From NCBI RefSeq assembly GCF_000953715.1, contig NZ_LN824141.1:220676-284675 (forward strand): 64,000 bases of DNA, written 5' to 3'. A model generated the notes under the pieces. It did not search any database. It was not told the origin of the DNA and saw nothing but the letters and a program-made list of their open reading frames with translations. The translations under genes were made by a program, and so were the position numbers. The first letter of the stretch is position 1. Each line of letters opens with the position of its first letter. This DNA is from Defluviitoga tunisiensis (GTDB lineage: Bacteria; Thermotogota; Thermotogae; Petrotogales; Petrotogaceae). Positions 18,567 to 28,017 of this stretch are shown in pieces.

Positions 18567-19262
18567 CTATTTCAAATCGTCAAAGAAAACTGGAGGATGA
18601 ATCACAAAATTCTTTCCTCCATTTTTTCTAAAAATCAACGATATAAGTTGAGCATCTTTATTTTTATTACCATATCCTATATACATATGTTGGGGCTCTA
18701 AATTATTTTTTTCTAAATATATAAAGACGTCAGATAAGATCGATGGATGAATTACAAAACATCCTAATCTTTTATTTTTCAAAAGATACTTTGCCGCATA
18801 GATAAAATCTTCCATAACCTTTAAGTTGTCGGCAGACCTGGCAACCCTTCTATCTTTTTTATCACTTTTAAGTCCATCAAAATAATGAGGTGGATTTGAA
18901 ATAACTAAATCCGCACACTCAGCAGTAAAAAGAGATTTAATTTCCTTAACATCTAAGTTATAAAACTCAACATTTTTAATACAATTGTTTTGTATGTTTT
19001 TTAAAGAAGCTAAATACAAATCTTTTTGAACTTCTATTCCATAAATCAAACTATTTTCTACTAATTTTGATAAAGCTAAACAAACATGACCAATACCACT
19101 TCCCAATTCTACTATTTTATAACCATCTTTAAAGGGACTGGTCGCAAGTAAAAAAACACTTGCATGGGTGGGAAAATGAGTTACACTAGGTGAATATAGA
19201 CTTATACTTCTATAAATTTGATCTATTTTTTGTATCTTATTTTTAAATTCCAAAGCATCCAT
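18567..19262 (-). CDS. SAM-dependent methyltransferase, TrmN6/YfiC-like
   Basis: From the ATG at 19262 the protein has 231 residues. The frame extends another 23 codons to an upstream ATG, but that tail is hydrophobic and unlike the family. Motif I is KIVELGSGIGHVCLALS and motif IV is DLVISNPPHYFDG, the NPPY-type signature of N6-adenine or related methyltransferases. VARSADNLKVMEDFIYAA resembles the tRNA1(Val) A37 N6-methyltransferase group, so a tRNA substrate is likely but not proven. It is divergent from the epimerase gene. Confidence 0.85.
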   Translation of the reverse strand: MDALEFKNKIQKIDQIYRSISLYSPSVTHFPTHASVFLLATSPFKDGYKIVELGSGIGHVCLALSKLVENSLIYGIEVQKDLYLASLKNIQNNCIKNVEFYNLDVKEIKSLFTAECADLVISNPPHYFDGLKSDKKDRRVARSADNLKVMEDFIYAAKYLLKNKRLGCFVIHPSILSDVFIYLEKNNLEPQHMYIGYGNKNKDAQLISLIFRKNGGKNFVIHPPVFFDDLK

Positions 19263-19530
19263 AAAAAACACATCCCGATGTATTTGAACAGAAATGCATA
19301 ACAAAACAACTACTTCTAATATTTTTAACAATTATTAAATAATTATAACACAAAATTAGTATTGTTTCTAGATTTTTTTAACATAAATATCTTTTTGAAA
19401 TTTAATAGAGGAGTATATAACAAAAATAAGAATTCAATAATAAGTTAAATACATGTTATAATTAAGACTGAAAATTATAATTGTATATTGTAACTATATA
19501 AAAATTACTGATAAATCATTGGAGGTTATC

Positions 19531-20472
19531 ATGGCGGATAAAAGCAAATATAAAATACTTGTTACTGGTGGTGCTGGTTTTATTGGTTCAAATTTAGTAG
19601 ACAAATTATTAGAAGAAGGGCATTCAGTAGTTGTTGTTGATAATCTTTCAACAGGCAATATTAATTTGTTATCTCCGTTAGCTTTATTTTATCAACAAGA
19701 TATTAGAGATTATAAAGTTATGGATATCATTTTTGAAACCCATCATTTTGACTATGTCTTTCACCTAGCTGCTCAAATTTCTGTTCCAGAATCTGTTGAG
19801 AACCCAAAGAAAGATGCAGAAATAAATATTCTAGGTACTTTAAACATTTTGTCTTTATCTGTAAAATATGGAATCAAAAAGATAATATTTTCTTCTTCTG
19901 GTGGTGCTATATATGGAGAAAATGCACCTATTCCCACAACAGAAGATTATTGTCCAAATCCAATAAGTCCATATGCTATTTCAAAATTAGCTTGTGAACA
20001 TTACATAAAATTTTTTTCAAAGGAATTTTCTCTTGATTATACTATATTAAGATATTCAAATGTATATGGGCCTAAACAAACTCCAAAAGGTGAAGCTGGT
20101 GTTGTTGCTATATTTACAGAAAATATGCTAAATAATCAAGAAGTTACAATTTATGGTACTGGTGAACAAATAAGAGATTTTGTGCATGTTTATGATGTCA
20201 TACAAGCTAATATTTTATCTTTAGATCGTGCAAAAAACGAAATTATTAACATCTCAACCAATGAGGCAACAAGTATAAATGAACTCTTTAAAATCATGAA
20301 AGAAGAAATTAATTACAAAAAAACTCCTATTTATCAGCAAAAAAGACCTGGAGATTTAGAGGTAAGTGTGCTTTCAAACGAAAAAGCAAAAGAGATTTTA
20401 AATTGGCAGCCTTCATTCAATTTAAAAAAAGGAGTGAAAAACACTATTGAATGGTATAGAACCTCTGTATGA
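19531..20472 (+). CDS. NAD-dependent epimerase/dehydratase, UDP-glucose 4-epimerase-like
   Basis: This 313-residue extended short-chain dehydrogenase has ILVTGGAGFIGSNLVDKLLE for NAD binding, VFHLAAQISVPESV, SSSGGAIYGENAPIP and the catalytic YAISKLACEHY (YxxxK). It probably interconverts UDP-glucose and UDP-galactose or a related sugar nucleotide for polysaccharide synthesis. The ATG at 19531 is 6 bp after GGAGG. An upstream in-frame TTG at 19519 overlaps that site and is rejected. The 3' end overlaps the start of rarA by 26 bp in another frame. Confidence 0.93.
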   Translation: MADKSKYKILVTGGAGFIGSNLVDKLLEEGHSVVVVDNLSTGNINLLSPLALFYQQDIRDYKVMDIIFETHHFDYVFHLAAQISVPESVENPKKDAEINILGTLNILSLSVKYGIKKIIFSSSGGAIYGENAPIPTTEDYCPNPISPYAISKLACEHYIKFFSKEFSLDYTILRYSNVYGPKQTPKGEAGVVAIFTENMLNNQEVTIYGTGEQIRDFVHVYDVIQANILSLDRAKNEIINISTNEATSINELFKIMKEEINYKKTPIYQQKRPGDLEVSVLSNEKAKEILNWQPSFNLKKGVKNTIEWYRTSV

Positions 20473-21685
20473 AAAGATACGCCCTAAAAACATCGATGAA
20501 ATTTTAGGAAATGAAAAATTAAAAGAAGTGCTTAAGACCTGGATAAAAAATAAGAAAATCAGATCTTTTATAATATATGGTGAACCTGGAACAGGTAAAT
20601 CTACTATTGTCAAAGCCCTACTAAACGAGATTAAAGAATTGTATGATATTTATACAATTTCAGGGGCTTTAGAAGGAAAAAAAACTATTAAAAGTATAAT
20701 TGAAAAAGAAAATAATCTATTTTCCAAACCTAAATTACTGTTTGTTGATGAAATTCATAGATTGAACAAAGCTGAACAAGATACACTTTTATTAAGTATT
20801 GAAACAGGAGATTTAACACTCATAGGAGCTACAACAGAAAATCCTGCTATAAGTATAAATCCTGCATTACTTTCTAGAGTTTTAATCTTTAAAACCCAAG
20901 AATTATCTGAAAAAGATTATGAACTTTTATTTGAAAGAATTAAAGATTATTATAAAGATATAAATATAACCGACGAAGCAAAGAAAGCCCTTGTTGATTA
21001 TGCTGGAAAAGATCTAAGAAGAATAATCAATTTAATTGAAACAGCTAAAGAAGCTTCTATAAACGAAATAGACTTACAATTTCTATCTGATTTTACAGGT
21101 TTCAAACTAAACTATAACAAAAATGCAAAATATAGTTTTATTTCTGCATACATTAAAAGTGTAAGAGGCAGCGATCCAGACGCTGCCATTCTTTATCTTG
21201 CCTATATGTTAGAAAGTGGGGAAGACCCACTTTATGTAGCAAGAAGGATGGTAATTCTTGCTGCAGAAGATGTAGGTTTAGCTGATCCAAATGCCTTAAA
21301 TATAGCTGTTTCTGCAATGATAGCAACCGAACATATTGGTTATCCTGAATGTTATCTTCCTTTATCTGAAGCAACCTTATATCTATGTGCTTGCCCTAAA
21401 TCTAATTCTTCTTACTTAGCTTATTCAAAAGCTAAAGATTTTATTAACAAAAGTAATTTTGAAATCCCTAAAAAATTAATTAATCCTCTCAATAAAAAAA
21501 TGCAAAAGCAAGGATTTGGAGAAAATTATAAATATCCTCATGACTATGGTGGATTTGTAAGAGAAAGTTACATGCCTGAAACTTATGAAAAAACACAGTT
21601 TTATCATCCAAAAGACATTGGTTATGAGAAGAAAATCAAGGAAAGATTTATTCAATTATGGAAAAACTATAAAAATTATACTTGA
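20447..21685 (+). CDS. rarA: Replication-associated recombination protein A (RarA/MgsA), clamp-loader-like AAA+ ATPase
   Basis: The 412-residue AAA+ protein has PLYEKIRPKNIDEILGN, Walker A YGEPGTGKSTI, Walker B LLFVDEIHRLNKAEQD, and sensor 1 IGATTENPAISINPALLSR. The C-terminal MgsA/RarA tetramerisation region includes YPHDYGGFVRESYMPE. RarA acts at stalled replication forks. The TTG start at 20447 lies inside the epimerase gene with AAAGGAG about 12 bp upstream, indicating coupled translation. Confidence 0.95.
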   Translation: MNGIEPLYEKIRPKNIDEILGNEKLKEVLKTWIKNKKIRSFIIYGEPGTGKSTIVKALLNEIKELYDIYTISGALEGKKTIKSIIEKENNLFSKPKLLFVDEIHRLNKAEQDTLLLSIETGDLTLIGATTENPAISINPALLSRVLIFKTQELSEKDYELLFERIKDYYKDINITDEAKKALVDYAGKDLRRIINLIETAKEASINEIDLQFLSDFTGFKLNYNKNAKYSFISAYIKSVRGSDPDAAILYLAYMLESGEDPLYVARRMVILAAEDVGLADPNALNIAVSAMIATEHIGYPECYLPLSEATLYLCACPKSNSSYLAYSKAKDFINKSNFEIPKKLINPLNKKMQKQGFGENYKYPHDYGGFVRESYMPETYEKTQFYHPKDIGYEKKIKERFIQLWKNYKNYT

Positions 21686-21793
21686 AATTTTTTTCCTATG
21701 TTAACTCAATTAAATTTAATTGAAATTTTCTTCACTCTTTAGGAATAGTTGTTAATAATAACTTATTATTTACTTTATTCGAATTTCTTTTAT

Positions 21794-21823
21794 TTGACAT
21801 TTTAATTTAAAATAGTATATAAT
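21794..21823 (+). promoter_or_regulatory. Sigma-70-type promoter of the ABC transporter operon
   Basis: A perfect TTGACA (21794-21799) is separated by 18 bp from a perfect TATAAT (21818-21823). The promoter is 150 bp upstream of the substrate-binding protein start and matches strong expression of that gene. Confidence 0.85.
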
Positions 21824-21835
21824 ATTAAAGGATGT

Positions 21836-21945
21836 CTGAAAAAGTTCTAATTTTTCAGATAAAAGTTGGTCTGTTGAATACAATGGGCATAAAACGTCTT
21901 TTGAAATACATTAAAATAACGTATTTAATTTCAGAAGACAGGAAA
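21836..21945 (+). promoter_or_regulatory. Structured 5' untranslated leader of the substrate-binding protein mRNA
   Basis: Two stems are visible: TCTGAAAAA / TTTTTCAGA (21835-21859) and a longer imperfect one between GTCTTTTGAAATAC (about 21898) and GTATTTAATTTCAGAAGAC (about 21919-21937). No known riboswitch was recognised. It may stabilise the abundant mRNA. Confidence 0.45.
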
Positions 21946-21973
21946 TTCATTTATTTTGAAGAGGAGGGATTTC

Positions 21974-24478
21974 ATGAAAAAAGTTAGTGTTTTGTTAATC
22001 GCTTTAGTTTGTTTGCTTTCCGTTTTTTCTTTTGCAGAAAAGGGACCTATGCCAGATAAAGTTTATTTCGATGTTAGAATGCAAGAAGACGTCGCTATAC
22101 AGGATGTCGCTGCAGGTAACGTTGATGTCTTTTTTTCAGGAGTAGGTGCTCCTACTATCAATGCTTTACCTCAATCTACTCTTGATAAACTTGATATCTA
22201 TTCTATTCCTTCGGGTTCTTGGTCCTTGCTTTTTAATCCTGTACCAAACGCTGCCCCATATACAGTAAAAGTTGGAGATAAAGAATATTTTAACCCTTTA
22301 GCAATCAAAGATGTTAGATTTGCAATGAACTTTCTTATAAACAGACAATATATTGTCGATGAGATTCAGCAAGGTGCTGGGGAAGTAATGTACACAGTTG
22401 CTACCCCAGGACAACCTGGTACACAACCTTACATTGATATAGCAGCAAAAATGGGTTTTGCCCCAGAAGGAAATGAAGAACTAGCACTTGAAACAATAGA
22501 AAACGCTATGAACGAAGCTGCTAACCTTCCTGAAAACAAAGGTAGGCTGGTTAAAAAAGGTCAATGGTGGACCTTTGATGGCGAACCAGTTACTATAAAA
22601 TTCCTGATTCGTGTAGACGATCCTGAAGGAAGACTTAAAGCTGGAAGATATATAGCAGATCAAATAGAAAAAGCTGGAATAAAAGTTGAAAGGTTAGAAA
22701 GAGATAGAACAGCAATACAGATTGCTTATTATTCAAATCCTGCAGACCTAGAATGGCATATTTATACCGAAGGTTGGGGTGCAGGAGCTACCAGAAAGTT
22801 CTGGCATCATATTGTAGCCCAAATGTACGCCCCATGGTATGCTAACATGCCTGGTGGTCAAGATCCTGCAAACTGGAATTATGTACAAGATGAAATTGAT
22901 TATTTAACTCAAAAAGTATACAGTGGAAATTTTGCAACAGAAGAAGAATATTGGGATTCTATTTTAAGAGCGACAGAACTCGGATTAGAAGACTCTGTAA
23001 GAATTTACATCTCCTATCAAGACCAATTCTTTGTTGCTAACAAAGACCGTTTCAATAGAAGAATGGTTTATGGTTTGGGAGACGGTTTAAATCAATGGTC
23101 TGTAATAACTGCAGACACAAAAGATAGAATCCTAAGAGCTACTCAGTTTTCCTCACAAGGTGCTTTATTTATGAGTGCTTGGGATCCAATTGGAACCGAT
23201 GGGTTTAACGATGTTTTCTCTATCAATATAGCTTCCACTATGTACGATTACGGAATGTTCGAAAGTCCTGCTTCTGCTGATATTGTACCAGCAAAAGTTA
23301 TTCCAAGACTAGAAACTCTTGATACAAAGTTTGAAGTAGACGAAGAAGGAGAATTAGTTGGTTTAATTGAAGTACCTCAAGATGCAATAAAGTTTGATAC
23401 GGTTAGCAAAAAATGGGTTCCTGTTGAACCTGGTCTTAAGTCTTTAAGTGTATGCACTTACGATATAACATATGGTATATGGAATCATGGTATTCAAGAA
23501 AGCTTAGCTGATTACATGTATGCATTCGCTTATGCATGGGATCTATCAACTCAAGGTGACGCTAATGACACAAGATACGATCCAACTTATTCTGCTTCTG
23601 CAACACCTGGATTAATAGTAGAAGTAGCAAGAAGAATTAATCCTGATGGTTCTATAACCGTCTGGTTTAATTACAACTTCCCTGTTGATGATATGTATTT
23701 AGCATCTTGGGGAGCACCTATGTTCTCTGTTTCCCAATCAGGTCAACCTATAGGAGTATCTTGGGAAATAGTAGAAGCCTTAACTAGATTGGTAGAACAT
23801 GGTGGAGTTTCTGGAAGAGGTTATACACTTTCAGCAACTGCAGCAAAAGGTAATGTATACGAAATCGATGTAATTGAAACTGCGGCTGTTAATGATATTA
23901 AGGTTGAGCTTCAAAAAATGATCAATGAAAAATACGTTCCTGTTTATATCAATGAATATGTAACCCCTGATGAAGCTGTAAAGAGATATCAAACTGCACT
24001 TGATTTTATCAACAAATATGGACATGCATACATAGGTAGCGGACCTTTCTACATGTCAAAATATGATCCAGTTGCTAGATATGTTGAATTGACAGCAATA
24101 AGAGATGAAAGATACCCATTTGAAAGAGGATATTGGAATGAATTCTTTGAAACAGTAAGATTAAATGTTGATAGTGTAGATTTGGCTTTTGCAGCTATAG
24201 GCGGATTAGACTTACCAGTATACATAAACGTATCAGAAGTATTGTATCCATATGATACATACACACCAGCAACTGAAGGAAATGTTGAAGTTTCACTTAT
24301 AACGCCAGATGGTGAAAAAGTATTCAAAGCAGAAGTTGAATCACCTGGAAGATTCTTAGCTACTATTCCTGGTGGAGTACTTGCCGAATTAGATTCTGGA
24401 ACATATACGGTTGTAGTAACCGCTAAATCAGAAGGAGCTATACCATCAACCTATTCATCTACAATAATTATTTACTAA
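21974..24478 (+). CDS. Extracellular solute-binding protein, family 5 (oligopeptide/oligosaccharide ABC transporter)
   Basis: From the ATG at 21974, 8 bp after GAGGAGGG, the protein has 834 residues. It has a signal peptide (KKVSVLLIALVCLLSVFSFA) with no lipobox Cys, so it is released to the periplasm or tethered in some other way. SBP_bac_5 features include NPLAIKDVRFAMNFLINRQY, GSGPFYMSKYDP and the ligand-cleft segments between. It is longer than the usual 500-650 residues of the family. Neighbouring permeases and ATPases make it the receptor of a Dpp/Opp-type importer. In Thermotogota such systems often import oligosaccharides, so the ligand could be a peptide or a sugar. Confidence 0.93.
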   Translation: MKKVSVLLIALVCLLSVFSFAEKGPMPDKVYFDVRMQEDVAIQDVAAGNVDVFFSGVGAPTINALPQSTLDKLDIYSIPSGSWSLLFNPVPNAAPYTVKVGDKEYFNPLAIKDVRFAMNFLINRQYIVDEIQQGAGEVMYTVATPGQPGTQPYIDIAAKMGFAPEGNEELALETIENAMNEAANLPENKGRLVKKGQWWTFDGEPVTIKFLIRVDDPEGRLKAGRYIADQIEKAGIKVERLERDRTAIQIAYYSNPADLEWHIYTEGWGAGATRKFWHHIVAQMYAPWYANMPGGQDPANWNYVQDEIDYLTQKVYSGNFATEEEYWDSILRATELGLEDSVRIYISYQDQFFVANKDRFNRRMVYGLGDGLNQWSVITADTKDRILRATQFSSQGALFMSAWDPIGTDGFNDVFSINIASTMYDYGMFESPASADIVPAKVIPRLETLDTKFEVDEEGELVGLIEVPQDAIKFDTVSKKWVPVEPGLKSLSVCTYDITYGIWNHGIQESLADYMYAFAYAWDLSTQGDANDTRYDPTYSASATPGLIVEVARRINPDGSITVWFNYNFPVDDMYLASWGAPMFSVSQSGQPIGVSWEIVEALTRLVEHGGVSGRGYTLSATAAKGNVYEIDVIETAAVNDIKVELQKMINEKYVPVYINEYVTPDEAVKRYQTALDFINKYGHAYIGSGPFYMSKYDPVARYVELTAIRDERYPFERGYWNEFFETVRLNVDSVDLAFAAIGGLDLPVYINVSEVLYPYDTYTPATEGNVEVSLITPDGEKVFKAEVESPGRFLATIPGGVLAELDSGTYTVVVTAKSEGAIPSTYSSTIIIY

Positions 24479-24510
24479 TTTTTTAAGTATCAAATTCAAT
24501 AGATCTTTTT

Positions 24511-24546
24511 ACAGGCTCCCCGTCTAGGGGATGCCTGTCTTTTAAA
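24511..24546 (+). terminator. Hairpin between solute-binding protein and permease (partial terminator/attenuator)
   Basis: ACAGGC and CCCC pair with GGGG and GCCTGT (24511-24538), with the loop GTCTA and a CTTTTAAAG tail. The short U-tract suggests read-through with attenuation, giving more binding protein than membrane subunits. Confidence 0.65.
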
Positions 24547-24580
24547 GAGAGCTTGCAGCTGACAAGAGGTGATTAGCTTT

Positions 24581-25630
24581 ATGTATTGGAGATATGCTAT
24601 CAAAAGAATCCTTATGGGTATTATTATTTATGTAATAATAATCTTTATTTATTCCTTTCTTTTTAATACCGTAATGGAAGAAACATTGAATGGACAAATC
24701 ATTGAACAAGTAAATGGAGAAATGGTTAAGATTTCACAAGTAGGTACAGATCCTGATTATTTGTTGGAGTATAGGGAAAGAAGAATTAGAGAGCTTAGAG
24801 ATATATATCACCTTGACGATCCATTGCTTTCACGGGTATTTTGGAGAGCAATAGACACTTTAACATTTAACTATGGTAGATCTACAATAATGAGATCATT
24901 TAAAGGAGAAACGGACGTTATCAAAATTGTCCTTGAAAGAATTCCTAATACCTTAATGTTATTTACTACATCGATTATCTTAGATATATTAATTGGTGTG
25001 TGGTTAGGAATCAAAAAGGCACAGAGGGCTGGAAAATTCTTGGATAAAAGTACCTCAATCATAACCATGACTGTTTATGGATTGCCTTCTTGGTGGTTTG
25101 GAATGGTAATGATAATGATTTTTGCTTTTATGATACCTATTTTCCCTTCAGGTGGCATAAGTAGTGTACCACCTCCAGAAACTTTCTTTGCAAAACTTGT
25201 TGATTTATTATACCATATGGCTTTACCTGTCATCACTCTAGTCTTTATTGGATTTTGGGGTAGAGCATACTTAACAAGAAATATAGTTCTAGGAAACCTA
25301 CAGGAAGATTTCATTATGTCTGCAAGAGCGCGAGGTATACCAGAAAGATCTGTTTTATATGGACATGCATTAAGAACCTCTGCTCCTCCTATTTTGACGA
25401 TGTCGTTACTATCTCTATTAGCATCCTTTTCAGGGGCATTAGTATTTGAAGGCATATTTAGCTGGCCCGGTATGGGAAACTTATATTGGGCAGCAGTGCA
25501 GCAAAATGATATACCGGTTCTTCTCGGTAATTTATCAATAACCACACTTATATATATTTCTGGTATAGTATTGTTGGATTTAATCTATGGATTCCTAGAT
25601 CCTAGAATAAAAGTAGGTGGGAAAGCGTGA
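24581..25630 (+). CDS. ABC transporter permease, DppB/OppB-like
   Basis: From the ATG at 24581, preceded by AAGAGGTGAT, the protein has 349 residues with an N-terminal membrane helix, an extracytoplasmic segment of about 90 residues and the BPD_transp_1 domain. The cytoplasmic EAA-like loop is LQEDFIMSARARGIPERSVLYGHALR and the C-terminus is YGFLDPRIKVG. It should pair with the next gene's product to form the channel of the importer. Its stop overlaps the next start (GTGA) by 4 bp. Confidence 0.95.
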   Translation: MYWRYAIKRILMGIIIYVIIIFIYSFLFNTVMEETLNGQIIEQVNGEMVKISQVGTDPDYLLEYRERRIRELRDIYHLDDPLLSRVFWRAIDTLTFNYGRSTIMRSFKGETDVIKIVLERIPNTLMLFTTSIILDILIGVWLGIKKAQRAGKFLDKSTSIITMTVYGLPSWWFGMVMIMIFAFMIPIFPSGGISSVPPPETFFAKLVDLLYHMALPVITLVFIGFWGRAYLTRNIVLGNLQEDFIMSARARGIPERSVLYGHALRTSAPPILTMSLLSLLASFSGALVFEGIFSWPGMGNLYWAAVQQNDIPVLLGNLSITTLIYISGIVLLDLIYGFLDPRIKVGGKA

Positions 25631-27039
25631 GTACTGATATCAAATCAAAAAAAGCACCAAGTAGAATTCAAATGCAACTAGCAGATTTTTGGAAAGAATT
25701 CAAACAAGTAAAATTCGGTATTATAGGACTTATTTTTCTAGTTATTTTTATCTTAATTACAATATTTGAACATTTTTTGATTCCATTCCCAGAAGCGTCT
25801 ACAAGGTGGCGGGATATTACTTATTGGGAAGATAATCCCAGGAATGCTCCACCTGTTTGGATCAATTGGTTTACCGAAAAAGATTACACACCTACAACTT
25901 ATATGAACAACCTAGAATTTGAAGAAAAAACCATTTCTCCTACTATGTCAGTTAGCACAGCTATCTTAGAATACGATTATAATTACGATGTCCCACCTAT
26001 AGATCTAATCTATAGAGGAAGATTCAAGGGATCGTTCACTTTAAACATAGTATTGGAGAGACCTGATGGCAACACTATTAATTTAGTAAACAAAAATTTT
26101 AGTTCACCTACATGGAAAGATTTTAGAGTTGCAATTAGTAATGAAGCAAAAAATGCTGTTCAAAGCTTTGCCAAAAGATTTCAAAATGTATCCTCTCAAA
26201 CAATAAAAGTAAATAGTACTATTTTTTCTGAAGCAAATAAAGAAATTATTACAAACCCTGTACCTTTAAAAGGTACCTATAAATTTAACATCAATATAAT
26301 CAAAACTTCTGAAGATACAGTAATTGAAGACCCTAAATTTATCTTTTCTGGAGCTGTGTCAGGCATTTTGGGAACTGATAATGCAAAACGCGACATATGG
26401 AGTGGATTAATAGCTGGCACAAAATGGGCTCTTTTCATAGGACTTTTAACTTCTGCTATATCAATATCAGTAGGGGTTATTTATGGTGTTGTTTCAGCAT
26501 ATTATGGCGGATTTGTCGATTCTATTATGCAAAGAATTTGGGAAATTTTTATGAATATTCCCTTGCTACCAGTTTTAATTGTTTTATCTGCCATATTTAA
26601 ACCCAGTATATGGTCTTTAATAACAATGATGTGTTTATTCTTTTGGGTTGGCCCAGTAAAAACTGTTAGAAGTATGGCCTTGCAAATAAAAGAAGAAACC
26701 TATGTTGAAGCTGCTAAAGCCCTTGGTGCATCAAATGGTAGAATAATATTCAAACATATGGTCCCTATCTTAATTCCATATGCATTTGCTAGTATGGCAT
26801 TAAACGTGCCAAGCGCCATACTTTACGAAGCAACTGTAAGTTTGCTTGGATTAGGAGATGCTACAATAGTAACTTGGGGCCAAATTCTTCATGATGCTAT
26901 GAATGGTGGAGCGGTTACAAATGGATTATGGTGGTGGGTAGTTCCTCCTGGAATCTCTATAGCTTTAATAGGAATGACATTTGCATTTATTGGTTTTGCA
27001 ATGGACACTATCCTAAATCCAAAATTGAGGACGAGGTAG
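25627..27039 (+). CDS. ABC transporter permease, DppC/OppC-like, with large extracytoplasmic insertion
   Basis: The 470-residue protein has an N-terminal helix at about 27-50, then roughly 185 residues of polar, beta-rich sequence (about 50-235), then the usual GTDNAKRDIWSGLIAG and BPD_transp_1 core with the EAA loop ETYVEAAKALGASNGRII. Ordinary DppC proteins have about 300 residues, so the extra domain between helix 1 and the core is notable. Its position places it outside the membrane, where it could contact the unusually long binding protein. The GTG start overlaps the upstream permease. Confidence 0.93.
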   Translation: MSTDIKSKKAPSRIQMQLADFWKEFKQVKFGIIGLIFLVIFILITIFEHFLIPFPEASTRWRDITYWEDNPRNAPPVWINWFTEKDYTPTTYMNNLEFEEKTISPTMSVSTAILEYDYNYDVPPIDLIYRGRFKGSFTLNIVLERPDGNTINLVNKNFSSPTWKDFRVAISNEAKNAVQSFAKRFQNVSSQTIKVNSTIFSEANKEIITNPVPLKGTYKFNINIIKTSEDTVIEDPKFIFSGAVSGILGTDNAKRDIWSGLIAGTKWALFIGLLTSAISISVGVIYGVVSAYYGGFVDSIMQRIWEIFMNIPLLPVLIVLSAIFKPSIWSLITMMCLFFWVGPVKTVRSMALQIKEETYVEAAKALGASNGRIIFKHMVPILIPYAFASMALNVPSAILYEATVSLLGLGDATIVTWGQILHDAMNGGAVTNGLWWWVVPPGISIALIGMTFAFIGFAMDTILNPKLRTR

Positions 27040-27045
27040 ATAAAA

Positions 27046-28017
27046 ATGAGCGAAGTGTTAACTGTTAATAATCTGAAATTATATTATTTTACACGCAAAG
27101 GAGTTGTTAAAGCTTTAGATGATGTTAGCTTTTCTCTAAAAGAGGGAGAAACCCTAGGGCTAGTTGGAGAATCCGGTTGCGGTAAAACTACCCTAGGAAT
27201 GGGACTTTTACGGATGCCTAGCCCTCCAGGAAAAATCGTTGATGGTGAAATAATAATTGATAACGAAAATATCATTCACTTGAAAGAAAATGAACTAAGA
27301 AAACGGATTAGATGGAATAAAATATCGATGATATTTCAAGGAGCTATGAATAGTTTGACTCCAGTTTATAATATAAAAAAGCAAATGTTAGAAACACTTT
27401 TAAATCATCGCGAAATGGAGGAAGAACAAACCCTCGAAATAATAAAAAAATACATAAATTATGTTGGTTTATCTGAAGATGTTTTAAAAAGATATCCTCA
27501 CGAACTTTCAGGTGGAATGAAGCAGAGAGTAGTTATTGCAACTGCACTTTTTCTTGAACCAAAAATAGTTATAGCTGATGAACCCACAACAGCCTTAGAT
27601 GTTGTAGTTCAAGCTCAAATAATTAATTTGTTAAAAAAATTAAAACATGATTTGAATCTTTCTTTTATATTTATCACACATGATCTAGCAACAGAAGCAG
27701 AAGTTGCTGATAGAATTATGGTCATGTATGCTGGTAAAATAGCAGAAATTGGAACAAATGATCAGATATATGGAAAACAAGGACCTTCTCATCCATACAC
27801 AAAAGGTCTTTTGGGTGCTACTCCAAAGTTAAGAGAAAAAGTTGAAGAACTTGCTTTTATTCCTGGTACACCACCTGATCTTCTCAATCCTCCAACCGGT
27901 TGCAGGTTCCATGAACGCTGTCCTGTGGCTTTTGATAAGTGTATTTTAAATGAACCACCTTTAAAAGAGATAGAACCTGAGCATTTTGTTGCTTGTTGGA
28001 GGTGTTATGATGAATGA
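27046..28017 (+). CDS. ABC transporter ATP-binding protein, DppD/OppD-like
   Basis: The 323-residue ATPase has Walker A GESGCGKTTLG, the signature LSGGMKQRV, Walker B VIADEPTTALD and the C-terminal oligopeptide-transporter motif with Cys residues (GCRFHERCPVAFDKC), which in this group can bind an iron-sulfur cluster. It energises the upstream permeases together with the following ATPase. The gene starts 6 bp after the DppC-like gene. Confidence 0.95.
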   Translation: MSEVLTVNNLKLYYFTRKGVVKALDDVSFSLKEGETLGLVGESGCGKTTLGMGLLRMPSPPGKIVDGEIIIDNENIIHLKENELRKRIRWNKISMIFQGAMNSLTPVYNIKKQMLETLLNHREMEEEQTLEIIKKYINYVGLSEDVLKRYPHELSGGMKQRVVIATALFLEPKIVIADEPTTALDVVVQAQIINLLKKLKHDLNLSFIFITHDLATEAEVADRIMVMYAGKIAEIGTNDQIYGKQGPSHPYTKGLLGATPKLREKVEELAFIPGTPPDLLNPPTGCRFHERCPVAFDKCILNEPPLKEIEPEHFVACWRCYDE

